Positions 27,552-35,764 of a stretch of 64,000 nucleotides of DNA are shown here, one piece after another. This DNA comes from Dysosmobacter segnis (lineage in GTDB: Bacteria > Bacillota > Clostridia > Oscillospirales > Oscillospiraceae), in contig NZ_JACOQI010000010.1 in assembly GCF_014297285.1 (NCBI RefSeq), positions 51,268 to 115,267 on the forward strand, in the 5' to 3' direction. The stretch's first letter is position 1. The number at the start of each line of letters is the position of its first letter. Both the position numbers and the translations under genes were made by a program. Under the pieces are notes generated by a model. That model searched no databases, was not told the origin of the DNA, and was given only the letters and a program-made list of their open reading frames with translations.

Positions 27552-27590
27552 GAACAAATGTTTGCATTTTGAGAAAAACTATGGTATACT
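27552..27590 (+). promoter_or_regulatory. lexA promoter with SOS box
   Basis: TTGCAT (27562-27567), 17 bases, TATACT (27585-27590). The GAACAAATGTTT element at 27552-27563 fits the Gram-positive LexA box GAAC-N4-GTTC with one mismatch and overlaps the -35. This indicates autorepression. Confidence 0.75.
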
Positions 27591-27653
27591 GACAGTAAGA
27601 TACATTGCTCCGGCGCAGCTGCCGGAAGCTGCCAATAGAATGGAGGTCATTTC

Positions 27654-28262
27654 ATGCTTTCTGCCATGCAGCAGAGGATCTATGATTATATTGCCGCCTG
27701 CATCCAGACGCAGGGGTATCCCCCGTCTGTCCGGGAGATCGGCGAGGCTGTGGGCCTGCGGTCCCCCTCCACCGTCCACTTCCATCTGAAAAAGCTGGCG
27801 GATGCCGGTGTCATTGAGATCGGTGCCGGAAAAGGACGGGCCATCACCTTGACCCATCCCGCCGCGCCGTCCGTCCCGGAGCCGGAGGAACCGGCGGACC
27901 GGGTGCCCATCGTGGGCAATGTGGCGGCCGGCAGTCCCATTCTGGCTCAGGAGTGCATCGAGGACTACCTCACCTTCCACACCGGGCATCCCGGGGACGT
28001 TCACTTCGCCCTGCGGGTCCGGGGCGAATCCATGCTGAACGCGGGAATTCTCCCCGGCGATCTGGTGGTGGTGCGGCAGCAGCAGACCTGCAATCAGGGG
28101 GAGATCGTGGTGGCCATGATTGATGACGAGGCCACCGTCAAACGGTTTTCCCGGAAAAACGGCCATATCTGGCTATTGCCGGAAAATGACGATTACGAGC
28201 CTATCGACGGCACCTACGCCCAGATCCTGGGCAAAGTGGTAGCCGTGGTGCGGCAGTACTGA
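27654..28262 (+). CDS. lexA: SOS repressor LexA
   Basis: Represses DNA-damage genes and cleaves itself when RecA is activated. It has 202 residues. The winged helix comprises residues 1-70, with recognition helix VREIGEAVGLRSPSTVHFHL. The S24 domain follows, with cleavage bond Ala92-Gly93 in GNVAAGSP, nucleophile Ser126 in RGESML and general base Lys163 in ATVKRF. GGAGG precedes the ATG. Its stop lies one base from the stop of the convergent deacetylase gene, with no room for a terminator between them. Confidence 0.97.
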   Translation: MLSAMQQRIYDYIAACIQTQGYPPSVREIGEAVGLRSPSTVHFHLKKLADAGVIEIGAGKGRAITLTHPAAPSVPEPEEPADRVPIVGNVAAGSPILAQECIEDYLTFHTGHPGDVHFALRVRGESMLNAGILPGDLVVVRQQQTCNQGEIVVAMIDDEATVKRFSRKNGHIWLLPENDDYEPIDGTYAQILGKVVAVVRQY

Positions 28263-28263
28263 G

Positions 28264-28983
28264 CTACACCCGCCCGGACCGGTACATGGCCCCTGCCTGC
28301 GGCTGGATGCCGTTCAGCTCCAGAAGCTCTTCCACCGTAACAAACCAATACCCCTCCGCCTCCAGCGCGTCCACGATCTGAAGCGCCGCCTCCACGGAGG
28401 AGGGGTAGATGTCATGCAGCAGAATGATGTCGCCGGGCTGTACGTCCTTTAAAACAGAGCGGACCACCATCGCCGTATCCCGGCTTTCCCAGTCCCGAGG
28501 GTCCACGCTCCAGTGGACCATAGGCACCGTAACGCCGGTGCGGACCGCCGGATCAATGAGGCCGTAGGGCGGTCGCAGCCAGCAGCTATCCGTGTCCAGG
28601 AGTTTACAGACTGCGTTTTGCGCCGCCTGAATATCCCGGAGCTGCGTCGCCGGAGCCGTACCGTCCAGGCGGATATGGCTCCACGTATGGGTCCCCACCT
28701 GATGCCCTTCTGCCTGCATCCGCAGCACCAGATCCTCGTTCCCCGCCAGCCGCTCCCCCACTAAGAAGAAGGTAGCGCTGGCCCCCCGCTCCCGGAGGCC
28801 GTCCAGCAGCCGGGCGGTGGTGCCCCGCCGGGGACCGTCATCAAAGGTGAGAGCTACATAGTTCGGCTCCTCCGGCAGTTCCGCCGGGGCTGAGGCCGGT
28901 ACCCCCGTCACCTCCGCCGCCGACTCTAAAAAAATCAGCAAAATCAGATAAACAAAAATTGACAGCAGCTTTTGCATCCCCAT
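28264..28983 (-). CDS. Polysaccharide deacetylase (NodB domain), exported
   Basis: Probable cell-surface deacetylase of peptidoglycan or another N-acetylated glycan. The 239-residue chain begins with a hydrophobic signal or anchor (residues 4-22). Motifs of carbohydrate esterase family 4 are complete: TFDDGP with the catalytic aspartate near residue 47, HTWSH zinc ligands near 98-102, RPPYG near 137, and DIILLHD near the end. The ribosome site is weak (GAAAGAG). It is convergent with lexA with stops nearly touching, so each transcript runs antisense into the other gene unless terminated inside. Confidence 0.9.
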   Translation of the reverse strand: MGMQKLLSIFVYLILLIFLESAAEVTGVPASAPAELPEEPNYVALTFDDGPRRGTTARLLDGLRERGASATFFLVGERLAGNEDLVLRMQAEGHQVGTHTWSHIRLDGTAPATQLRDIQAAQNAVCKLLDTDSCWLRPPYGLIDPAVRTGVTVPMVHWSVDPRDWESRDTAMVVRSVLKDVQPGDIILLHDIYPSSVEAALQIVDALEAEGYWFVTVEELLELNGIQPQAGAMYRSGRV

Positions 28984-29123
28984 CGCTCTTTCTTTCCGTA
29001 TTCAGGGATAGTTTGCGCACGGGGCGGAAAAATACCGCTGTCAAAATCATGGAACGCAGACAAAAAAGGACAGCCTTGCTCACTCAAGGTCAGTTTGTTC
29101 CGGTTTCGTGCAGGGTCAAAGAA

Positions 29124-29157
29124 ACACCGCCTCACGAAACATAAGGCGGTGTCTTTT
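29124..29157. terminator. Terminator after the small membrane protein
   Basis: ACACCGCCT (29124-29132) pairs with AGGCGGTGT (29144-29152). CTTTTTAC follows on the plus strand and TTCTTTG on the minus strand. It serves the minus-strand gene ending at 29157. Confidence 0.7.
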
Positions 29158-29462
29158 TACTCGTTTTTCAGGATATTTCTGTATTTTTTGTCGATAAAAA
29201 ACGTAAACACAATGGATGGCATGGCCAGCGCAAGCAAAATGATACAGAGCAAACCTGTCCCGATATTCGCAGCCGTATGCACCGCTATCCGATTGAACAA
29301 CAGCCACGGGACACCCAGCATCAGCCACGATACGCCCAGCAAGCGAACATAGGCTTTCGTCCAGTCATGCCCTCTGTATTCGCTTCGGATGATCTGAAAA
29401 CCCAATATGCCGGCGATTCCGTATATGACCCAAAAGGCACTCATTATCAAAATCACGTTCAC
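29157..29462 (-). CDS. Small membrane protein, three spans, unknown
   Basis: I do not recognise this family with confidence; it recalls the small DUF membrane proteins common in Clostridia. From the GTG at 29462 it has 101 residues: a first span FWVIYGIAGILGFQII, a charged loop RSEYRGHDWTK, then two more spans near residues 40-55 and 63-88, ending in a basic tail. The start is a choice: AGAAGGGGG lies ten bases before the GTG, whereas the longer ATG at 29510 has no site. Confidence 0.6.
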   Translation of the reverse strand: MNVILIMSAFWVIYGIAGILGFQIIRSEYRGHDWTKAYVRLLGVSWLMLGVPWLLFNRIAVHTAANIGTGLLCIILLALAMPSIVFTFFIDKKYRNILKNE

Positions 29463-29525
29463 AGGGACACGCCCCCTTCTGATTCCGGTTCTCCGGCATT
29501 TCTCACCCAAACGGGTGGAAACCCG

Positions 29526-29936
29526 TCACCACATCAGCAAAAGTCCGACTAAAGAACTGAGGATATTCAGCCCGATGATGGCCGCAAAAATCCAGAAGAT
29601 CAGCTTGCCCACCGCAGGCTGCGCTTTCCCGCTTTGTCTTCCGCTCTGCCGGGATGCGGTTCTCTGCACAGACGGCTGTGGCGCCGCAGCCGCCGTCCGG
29701 CGGGTGCCCTTGGAAAGGCCCATGCGCTTGCGTTCCCGGTTCTCCTCATGCAGCTCCTCATGGACGAAGGACCCGGCATGGCCCCGCTCATTGATCCCGT
29801 CCACCCGGATCACCGCGCCGTTGGCGTCGATGGTGGTGGACTTGGGCGGCTGGTTGAACGCGCCGCACTTCGGACAGAAATCATCGGTATCATAATCGTA
29901 GGTCTTACCGCACTCATAGCATCGCACTTTGCGCAT
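29526..29936 (-). CDS. Zinc-ribbon protein with C-terminal membrane anchor
   Basis: A 136-residue protein of unknown function. It begins MRKVRCYECGKTYDYD and FCPKCGAF, a four-cysteine zinc ribbon. A charged helix-prone middle follows (VHEELHEENRERKRMG), then a basic Ser/Arg/Gln-rich linker, and a single hydrophobic segment at the end (LIFWIFAAIIGLNILSSLVG). The layout suggests a tail-anchored protein with the ribbon in the cytoplasm. The ATG at 29936 directly before the ribbon is favoured over one 14 codons upstream. It lies 63 bases upstream of the small membrane-protein gene and may share its transcript. Confidence 0.7.
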   Translation of the reverse strand: MRKVRCYECGKTYDYDTDDFCPKCGAFNQPPKSTTIDANGAVIRVDGINERGHAGSFVHEELHEENRERKRMGLSKGTRRTAAAAPQPSVQRTASRQSGRQSGKAQPAVGKLIFWIFAAIIGLNILSSLVGLLLMW

Positions 29937-30068
29937 AACGCCACCCGCCCTTTCATATCTCTGCCTGTATGATACCACAGTCCCGCCCGTTTGAGAAGAA
30001 TTTTTTGAAGTCGATAGGACGCGAAGTAAGACTGGGTATTCATTTTAGGATTGCCCCGCGTCACATAT

Positions 30069-30746
30069 TCAAGCTGTCGGACGCTCCTCCAAGAGGCGGA
30101 TCTGCCGCCCGTCGGTGCAGACGATCCCCTGCTCCTTCAAATGCCGCAGCTCCCGCATCATGGCGCTGCGGTCCGTGGCGATGTAGTCCGCCAGAACACT
30201 CAGGGAGAAGGGCAGCGTGAACACATCCTCCCCGCTCTTCTCCGTCTGCTGGCGGAAATAGCACAGCAGCTTTTCCCGAATGGACCGCCGGGACAGGACG
30301 TCCACCCGCTCGCTGAGGGAACGGGTCTTATTGCTGAGCAGGTTCATCATATTGTAGACCAACGTGCTGTGGTGGGTGCAGGCATTCTCGCAACGTTTGA
30401 ATATGCAGGAATTGTCGATGAACAGAATGTCGCAGGCAGTGCGGGCCACCACCTCCAGACTGTCCGCCGCAAAGCCCGCAAAGGCCAGATGGCGGCCAAA
30501 CACGCCGCCGGGTCCCATGTCCTCCAGCACCGTCGCCACGCCCGCCTCGTCGATCCGGATCAGGGACACCTGCCCCCGCTCCACAATGCCTACTGCGTCC
30601 GTCCGGGAGGATGTAAAATCATAGACCTGTTCCTCCGGCACATAAGACCGCTGGGCCGCCTGAAAGCAGGTCAGCATCCGGCGGTATTCCTCATAGCTGA
30701 TGTCATGGAACAGCGGACTGGTTTTCAATTCCTGGGCTGTCAGCAT
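30069..30746 (-). CDS. Crp/Fnr-family transcriptional regulator
   Basis: A 225-residue regulator. The N-terminal two thirds form a cyclic-nucleotide-binding-like beta barrel (GIVERGQVSLIRIDEAG, GPGGVFGRHLAFAG). A long dimer helix around RSLSERVDVLSRRSIREKLL follows, then a winged helix with SLSVLADYIATDRSAMMREL as recognition region. No N-terminal iron-sulfur cysteine cluster of the FNR sort is evident; cysteines are scattered. AAGGAGG lies seven bases before the ATG at 30746. It is divergent from the CBS-domain gene, which could be its target. Effector unknown. Confidence 0.87.
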   Translation of the reverse strand: MLTAQELKTSPLFHDISYEEYRRMLTCFQAAQRSYVPEEQVYDFTSSRTDAVGIVERGQVSLIRIDEAGVATVLEDMGPGGVFGRHLAFAGFAADSLEVVARTACDILFIDNSCIFKRCENACTHHSTLVYNMMNLLSNKTRSLSERVDVLSRRSIREKLLCYFRQQTEKSGEDVFTLPFSLSVLADYIATDRSAMMRELRHLKEQGIVCTDGRQIRLLEERPTA

Positions 30747-30935
30747 CGCAGCGCCTCCTTGTTGCATTTATCACTATTTTTTATCATAGCAGGTCCTTGC
30801 CGAAAAGAAAAGGACTATTTTTTTAAATTTCATACATTGTTCAAGAAATCGACAATGGATTCCTGTATACTGTATATAGAGAAAAGGAACGGTTCCGCCG
30901 CTGTCGGCGTTCGTAAATGGAAAGGAGCACTCAGC

Positions 30936-31367
30936 GTGAACATTGCCTATTTTCTGCTTCCCAAAAGCCGGATCGCCTATCTGTACGATGACTTTACCTT
31001 CCGCCAAGGTCTTGAAAAGATGCGTAACCGGGGCTATACCGCCATCCCCGTCATCACCCGGGACGGCCGGTATGTGGGCACTGTCAGCGAAGGGGATTTC
31101 CTCTGGCGGTTGTTAGATACCGACGATCCCTCCATGAAAAAGGCGGAGGAGCTGCGGGTCCGGGACATCATCGGCAGCAAATACCCGGCGGTCCGCATCA
31201 CCGTGACCATGGACGCGCTGCTGGAAAGCGCCATGAATCAGAACTTCATTCCCGTCATCGACGATCTGGATAATTTCATCGGCATCGTCACCCGGCGGGA
31301 CATCATCAGTTACTTAGCCAAGGAAAACGAAAATAGCTTTGCGCCCCCTGTTTCCAAAATTGGATAA
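30936..31367 (+). CDS. CBS-domain pair protein
   Basis: A 143-residue stand-alone pair of CBS domains: residues 1-60 with GYTAIPVITRDGRYVGTVSEGD, and residues 75-135 with NFIPVIDDLDNFIGIVTRRDII. Such Bateman modules bind adenine nucleotides or S-adenosylmethionine and act as sensors. No catalytic domain is attached. The start is GTG at 30936 with AAAGGAG nine bases upstream; a long open frame further upstream is antisense to the Crp/Fnr gene and is spurious. The gene is divergent from that regulator and closed by a strong terminator. Confidence 0.88.
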   Translation: MNIAYFLLPKSRIAYLYDDFTFRQGLEKMRNRGYTAIPVITRDGRYVGTVSEGDFLWRLLDTDDPSMKKAEELRVRDIIGSKYPAVRITVTMDALLESAMNQNFIPVIDDLDNFIGIVTRRDIISYLAKENENSFAPPVSKIG

Positions 31368-31369
31368 AC

Positions 31370-31399
31370 AAACCCCCGCCCAAAATTGGGCGGGGGTTT
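31370..31399 (+). terminator. Terminator of the CBS gene
   Basis: CCCCCGCCC (31373-31381) pairs with GGGCGGGGG (31388-31396), extended by A/T pairs, then TTTC. Strong. Confidence 0.85.
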
Positions 31400-31404
31400 C
31401 ATCG

Positions 31405-31778
31405 TGCCGAAAAAGTCTTTTCGCCCCGCTGAGCAAGTTTTCAGAACTTTATAAAAGTTCTGAAAACTTAGGATTTCAATGGCAAAGAAATACGTTGCCG
31501 GCCTAATCGTTTTCCGGGCGCAAGACGCCCGGAAAACGGGAGCCTTCCTCGAAACAGGCTCGCTTCATCCGCCACTGGCGGCGCTTCGCCCGTTTCCCCT
31601 TCTTGGGTTATCTCCGCGCTAAGAGCCGCCTTGCGGCGGTTGCGCTCCGAAACACGCCTGCGGGCGCAGTCCCGCGCACACCTTTCACCCGCAAGGGGTA
31701 TGCAGCATCCGTAAAGCGGCACAGCCGCTAACGGCTGCCCTACCTTACCGTCGCGGAGAATTTACCACTTTATCGACA
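31405..31778. mobile_element. MITE-like element, family 2, copy D (374 bp)
   Basis: The ends are inverted repeats: TGCCGAAAAAG (31405-31415) and CTTTATCGACA (31768-31778), i.e. TGTCGATAAAG in inverse. Inside are a perfect 16-bp hairpin (31435-31469), a CGTTTTCCGGGCG stem (about 31509-31540), GCCGCC-TTGC-GGCGGT, and a CAGCCGCTAACGGCTG near-palindrome (about 31724). No credible gene is present. A shortened inverse copy lies at 33908-34059 and a partial one at 54093-54196. It occupies most of the 31368-31838 gap. Confidence 0.7.
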
Positions 31779-31838
31779 GTCACGCATCCCCGGAGTGCCA
31801 TGTATTCCGGGGATGGTTTCATTCAATGCTCCATCAGT

Positions 31839-33851
31839 TCACCGGGGTCGGCTTTTTCCGCCGGATCGGCGGCGCAGGGAGCGAATCAACAGGAGGATCA
31901 AGGCCAAAATCAGCAGTACGATCCCCAGCACCACCCACGTGATCCCGTTCCAACCGGCCAAAAGCTGTCCCGGTGCGAAGCTGTCGGACACCTGCTTGCA
32001 GCCGTTGGCGGGGTCGGCGTAGCGGTCAGGGAGGCCATCCTCCCCGAACTGCTCCAGATACGCCGCCAGCGCGTACCATTCCTTCAATTCATTACCATTT
32101 GCATCGTAGAGAATACAGTCGGCAAAATCTGTCACCGGAGTGCCGTTGGCCTGCTTCGGCTCCAGGGACAGCAGCCCCATGGATTTGCTTTTCACCGTGC
32201 CCAGCATTTGGGCGGAGTACATCCCCGTCACCACCCGGTAGAGGGCGTTATCGTCGATCTCATAGGCATTTCCCGTGCCGCTTTCATCGAAGGTCACATC
32301 CGTCAGCGCCGCATCGTAGACCCGGTTGAAGAACATCCGCTTGGTGTTGAAGGCGTACTTGGCTCCGGACATATAGAGCTGGGCCGCAGGCATGATGGGC
32401 GTCACGGAGGCGTCCACCTCCATGGCGGCCTTCAGTTCCTTGCCGGTGAGGTACACTGCCACCAGCGGAAAGCCGGAGGTGCCGTCCTCCCCCACGCCCA
32501 TAGACAGCACATCAAAGGCCATCGCAGCTGTCAGATCTCCTGCGGGCAGGTTGGCCCGGAGAACGCCGTCGGCCGTCACCGAGACCGTATGGGGGCTGTC
32601 GGCATAAGCGGCGTTCAGGGTACGATCCGCCCACAAAAAAGCATCGGACACCAGCGTTCCAAGGCCATTGTTCTCCTGCACGGCGGACGCTGGCGTGTTC
32701 AGATCGTAGTCTGAATGAGTCAGCACCTCGTCATAGGTCAGGCCGTACCGGGCCAGATACGTCTCCCCCACCATGTCCTTCCATTGCTCCACGAGCCCGG
32801 CGATCTCCGGATTCTCCGCCACCGTTTCGTCAATGGGGATCAGGCGGTAATCCAGCAGCCGCTTTTCTCCGCCATCGTCCCACGAGAAGGTCAGGCTGCC
32901 CAGATTCTGACAGTAGGGGCCGCTGGAGACGATATAGGTATCGTTCACCACCAGCGGCTCCGCCAGTGTGGAGTGGGTATGTCCGGAGACGATCACGTCA
33001 ATGCCGTCCACAGCCTTGGCCAGCTCCTCATCCTCGGAGGACGCCAGCGAATCCCCGGTGCCGCTGTGGGACAGACAGACGATGATCTCTGCCCCCTCCC
33101 CCTTTAGGGTCTCCACACAGCGCTTGGCCGCTTCGGCGGCGTCCGTCCGGGTGAAGCCGGAGGTGGGGGCGCACTCATCGGAATCCACCCCCATCAAGCC
33201 GAACAGACCGTAGGTCACGCCGCCCCGTTCCAGCGTCATGCAGTCCGTCACGCCATAGTCCTCCATAGCGGACCGGATGAATGCCCGGTCGGGGTTATCA
33301 TCGGCAGGGGCATAATTGGCCTCTAACAGCGTCGGCAGTACAGGGGTAACAGGGCCGAACCGCTCTCTGTAAGCGTCCATATTCTCAAGCGGCCGGGCAT
33401 CCACCAGCAGTAGTCCCACCGCCGCCTGTTGAGCAGCCTTAGCGGAATTCAGCATTTCCGCGAAGCCAACGCCCTTGTGGTCAAACTCGTGGTTGCCGAT
33501 GGTCACGGCGTCGTAACCCATGGCTCCCATGGTCCGCAGCTCCGCCGCCTGCGTGGTGTAAAGGGTCTGGATCAGGGAGCCGATGGAAAAGTCTCCGCCA
33601 TCCACCAGCAGGGCGTCCGGATTCATCGCCCGTTCCCCGTCGATGACGGTTTTCAGCCGGGCGTAGCCACCGCTCTCCCCTCCCTCCGCCGTGGGCTGGG
33701 GGAGGAAATGGGAGTGGAGATCGTGGGTGAACAGGATGGTCGTGACGTTCGTCTCCTGAGTACAACCTTCGGCCACGGCACCGACAGGGAGCGCACACAG
33801 CGCCGCCAACAGCAGCGCCAGAAAAAATGCAGAAAAGCGACGGAATTTCAT
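31839..33851 (-). CDS. 5'-nucleotidase / metallophosphatase, membrane-anchored (UshA-like)
   Basis: Cell-surface hydrolysis of nucleotides to nucleosides and phosphate. The 670-residue chain has a signal peptide (FRRFSAFFLALLLAALCALP), then the calcineurin-like domain with FTHDLHSH, VDGGDFSIGS, GNHEFDHKG, CLSHSGTG and VSGHTHS supplying the two-metal site. The C-terminal 5'-nucleotidase domain runs to about residue 600. A final hydrophobic span TWVVLGIVLLILALILLLIR with a basic end anchors it. No LPXTG sorting motif is seen. It would feed nucleosides or purines to the uptake and breakdown genes in this window. The gene is bracketed by inverted MITE-like copies. Confidence 0.92.
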   Translation of the reverse strand: MKFRRFSAFFLALLLAALCALPVGAVAEGCTQETNVTTILFTHDLHSHFLPQPTAEGGESGGYARLKTVIDGERAMNPDALLVDGGDFSIGSLIQTLYTTQAAELRTMGAMGYDAVTIGNHEFDHKGVGFAEMLNSAKAAQQAAVGLLLVDARPLENMDAYRERFGPVTPVLPTLLEANYAPADDNPDRAFIRSAMEDYGVTDCMTLERGGVTYGLFGLMGVDSDECAPTSGFTRTDAAEAAKRCVETLKGEGAEIIVCLSHSGTGDSLASSEDEELAKAVDGIDVIVSGHTHSTLAEPLVVNDTYIVSSGPYCQNLGSLTFSWDDGGEKRLLDYRLIPIDETVAENPEIAGLVEQWKDMVGETYLARYGLTYDEVLTHSDYDLNTPASAVQENNGLGTLVSDAFLWADRTLNAAYADSPHTVSVTADGVLRANLPAGDLTAAMAFDVLSMGVGEDGTSGFPLVAVYLTGKELKAAMEVDASVTPIMPAAQLYMSGAKYAFNTKRMFFNRVYDAALTDVTFDESGTGNAYEIDDNALYRVVTGMYSAQMLGTVKSKSMGLLSLEPKQANGTPVTDFADCILYDANGNELKEWYALAAYLEQFGEDGLPDRYADPANGCKQVSDSFAPGQLLAGWNGITWVVLGIVLLILALILLLIRSLRRRSGGKSRPR

Positions 33852-33878
33852 ACAGTTCCTCCTGATTTACAATAAAGG

Positions 33879-33902
33879 AAGAGAGTCCGTAAGGACTCTC
33901 TT
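33879..33902. terminator. Duplicated hairpin, left copy
   Basis: A 24-base palindromic hairpin (AAGAGAGTCC arm, GTAA loop) lies 28 bases upstream of the nucleotidase start codon. An identical copy lies at 34065-34088. With the element between them, the two look like a target-site duplication of one original terminator. Confidence 0.65.
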
Positions 33903-33907
33903 GAGGC

Positions 33908-34059
33908 TGTCGATAAAGAGGTAGATTCTCCGCAACGGAAAGGAAGGGTGTGCGCGGGAAACCCAAGAAGGGTGTCCTGCGCCATTGAAATCCTTAGTTT
34001 TCAGAACTTTTATAAAGTTCTGAAAACTGGCTCAGCGGGGAGAAAAGACTTTTTCGACA
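33908..34059. mobile_element. MITE-like element, family 2, copy E (short, inverse)
   Basis: Ends TGTCGATAAAG (33908-33918) and CTTTTTCGACA (34049-34059) are inverted repeats. The sequence is the inverse of both ends of copy D joined with the middle missing, including the hairpin TTTTCAGAACTTT region (33996-34028). It is flanked directly by the 24-base repeats at 33879 and 34065. It fills the 33852-34157 gap and no gene is present. Confidence 0.7.
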
Positions 34060-34064
34060 CGCTG

Positions 34065-34088
34065 AAGAGAGTCCGTAAGGACTCTCTT
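34065..34088 (-). terminator. Terminator of lysA (duplicated hairpin, right copy)
   Basis: The same 24-base hairpin as at 33879, 69 bases past the lysA stop on the minus strand. No long T-run follows on the minus strand, so strength is uncertain. Confidence 0.6.
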
Positions 34089-34157
34089 CTGATTTCCGAT
34101 TGCCAGCCTTACAGCCCACATTATACTGGCCGCCCCTCGGCCTGTCAACAAACCTGC

Positions 34158-35450
34158 TTACAGGTCCAGTGCCGTGAGGTCCGCGAAGGTCTCCCGGCGG
34201 ACCGCCTCGTAAATACGGTCCGGGGTCAGCATCACCACGGCAGGGCGGGGCAGACGGTTATAGTTGGAGGCCATGGAGTAATTGTAAGCACCGGTGGTGC
34301 ACACCGCCAGAATGTCCCCCCGGCAGGTGTCTCCCGGCAGCTCCACGCCGGGCTGGATGATATCCCCGCTCTCGCAGCAGCGGCCCACCACATCGAACCG
34401 CTCCATCGAACTGGACTTATAGGCGTGATAGACAGTGTAGCGGGACTGGTAGAGCGCGTAGCGGGGGTTGTCCGTCATGCCGCCGTCCACCGCCGCGTAC
34501 TGCTTATAGCCGGGAATGCGCTTCACGGAGCCCACGGTGTACAGCGTCATCCCCGCGTCCGCCACGATGCTGCGGCCCGGCTCCATCAGGAACCGGGGCA
34601 TGGGCAGGCCCAGCCGTTCCGTTTCCTCCTTCAGATGGGCCGCCAGCTCCGCCAGACGGGCGGGAATGTTAATGGCCTCGTCCTCAGCGGTATAGCGGAC
34701 GCCGTAGCCGCCGCCAAGGTTCAGATCTGAAAGCGTCACGCCGGTCTCCTCCCGGATGGATGCCAGGAAGGGCACCATGATATCCAGCGTCCGCTGGTAC
34801 ACATCCTCTCCGAACACCTGCGAGCCTACATGGCAGTGCAGGCCCCGGAGGTCCAGATGGGGCAGCGTCAGAGCCAGCTTCACCAGTTCCATGGCCTGAC
34901 CGGTCTCCACCGCCGCACCGAACTTGGAGTCCACCTTTCCGGTGCTGACGGCCTCGTAGGTGTGGGGGTCAATGCCCGGCGTTACCCGCAGAAGGATCTT
35001 CTGGGTGACGTTGGCCTCTGCCGCCGTCTTTTCCAGCGCTAAAAGCTCCTCCCGGTTGTCCGCCACAAAAAAGCCGATGCCCTGACTGACGCCATAGGCA
35101 AGATCCGCATCGGTCTTGCAGTTGCCGTGGAAGTAGATCCGCTCCGCCGGGAAGCCGGCGCTGAGAGCGGTGTACAGTTCCCCGGAGGATACCACGTCCA
35201 CGCCCATGCCTTCCTCCGCCATGATGCGGTACATCTGCTTGAAGGACGCCGCCTTGCTGGCGTACAGTGGCAGAGAGCCGGGGCCGAAATGGTCACGGAA
35301 CGCCTGCAGATACATCCGGCAGTTGGCCCGGATGCGCGCCTCGTCCATCAGGTAGAGGGGGGTGCCATACTCCTTGGCCAGTTGGGTCACGTCATATCCG
35401 GCGAAGGTCAGGACTCCCTCCGGCGTCCGATCGATGTTGTTGGAAAGCAT
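34158..35450 (-). CDS. lysA: Diaminopimelate decarboxylase
   Basis: Last step of lysine synthesis: decarboxylates meso-diaminopimelate. It has 430 residues, a normal length. The PLP lysine lies in LYASKAASF near residue 67, with HVGSQ, the phosphate-binding NLGGGYGV, EPGRSIVADAG, the substrate cysteine region CCESGDIIQPG, and CTTGAYNYSMAS near the end. An ATG with AAGGAGGAG upstream begins it. No lysine riboswitch is evident in the 314 bases upstream. Confidence 0.96.
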   Translation of the reverse strand: MLSNNIDRTPEGVLTFAGYDVTQLAKEYGTPLYLMDEARIRANCRMYLQAFRDHFGPGSLPLYASKAASFKQMYRIMAEEGMGVDVVSSGELYTALSAGFPAERIYFHGNCKTDADLAYGVSQGIGFFVADNREELLALEKTAAEANVTQKILLRVTPGIDPHTYEAVSTGKVDSKFGAAVETGQAMELVKLALTLPHLDLRGLHCHVGSQVFGEDVYQRTLDIMVPFLASIREETGVTLSDLNLGGGYGVRYTAEDEAINIPARLAELAAHLKEETERLGLPMPRFLMEPGRSIVADAGMTLYTVGSVKRIPGYKQYAAVDGGMTDNPRYALYQSRYTVYHAYKSSSMERFDVVGRCCESGDIIQPGVELPGDTCRGDILAVCTTGAYNYSMASNYNRLPRPAVVMLTPDRIYEAVRRETFADLTALDL

Positions 35451-35718
35451 TTGGACTCCTCCTTAGTGGGAAACCGGCGTTGCCCGGCAGTCCACATTTT
35501 TATGGTTTAAATAGTAACACATTTTTTCTTGATAAGGAAGCGGCCTTCTGTTCAATTTTTGACGGATTTCGACCGGCTTTTCCGTGATTTTACCGCTTAT
35601 GCGGCTCATTTTTTCCACAAAGCCTTAGTGGGGGGACATTCCTGCCGTGTTTGTCTTTTCCACGTGGAATACGTTGGATAGTGCTTCAACACTTTAGGCT
35701 ATTCCTCGATTCCGTGCA
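35451..35718. other. Intergenic stretch upstream of lysA
   Basis: No gene seen. It holds the lysA ribosome site, two AT-rich patches, and a perfect 12-base palindrome TTCCACGTGGAA (35658-35669) of unknown meaning. Confidence 0.4.
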
Positions 35719-35753
35719 AAAACCAAGGCCGCCCATAGGACGGCCTTGGTTTT
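35719..35753 (-). terminator. Terminator of the zinc-ribbon gene
   Basis: AAAACCAAGGCCG (35719-35731) pairs with 35741-35753 around nine bases. T-runs lie on both strands. It is 12 bases past the stop at 35765. Confidence 0.85.
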
Positions 35754-35764
35754 CTGTATATGCG

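Noticed and set aside
30051-30935. Long plus-strand extension of the CBS-domain protein
   Set aside because: It is antisense to the Crp/Fnr gene; the GTG at 30936 has a proper ribosome site.
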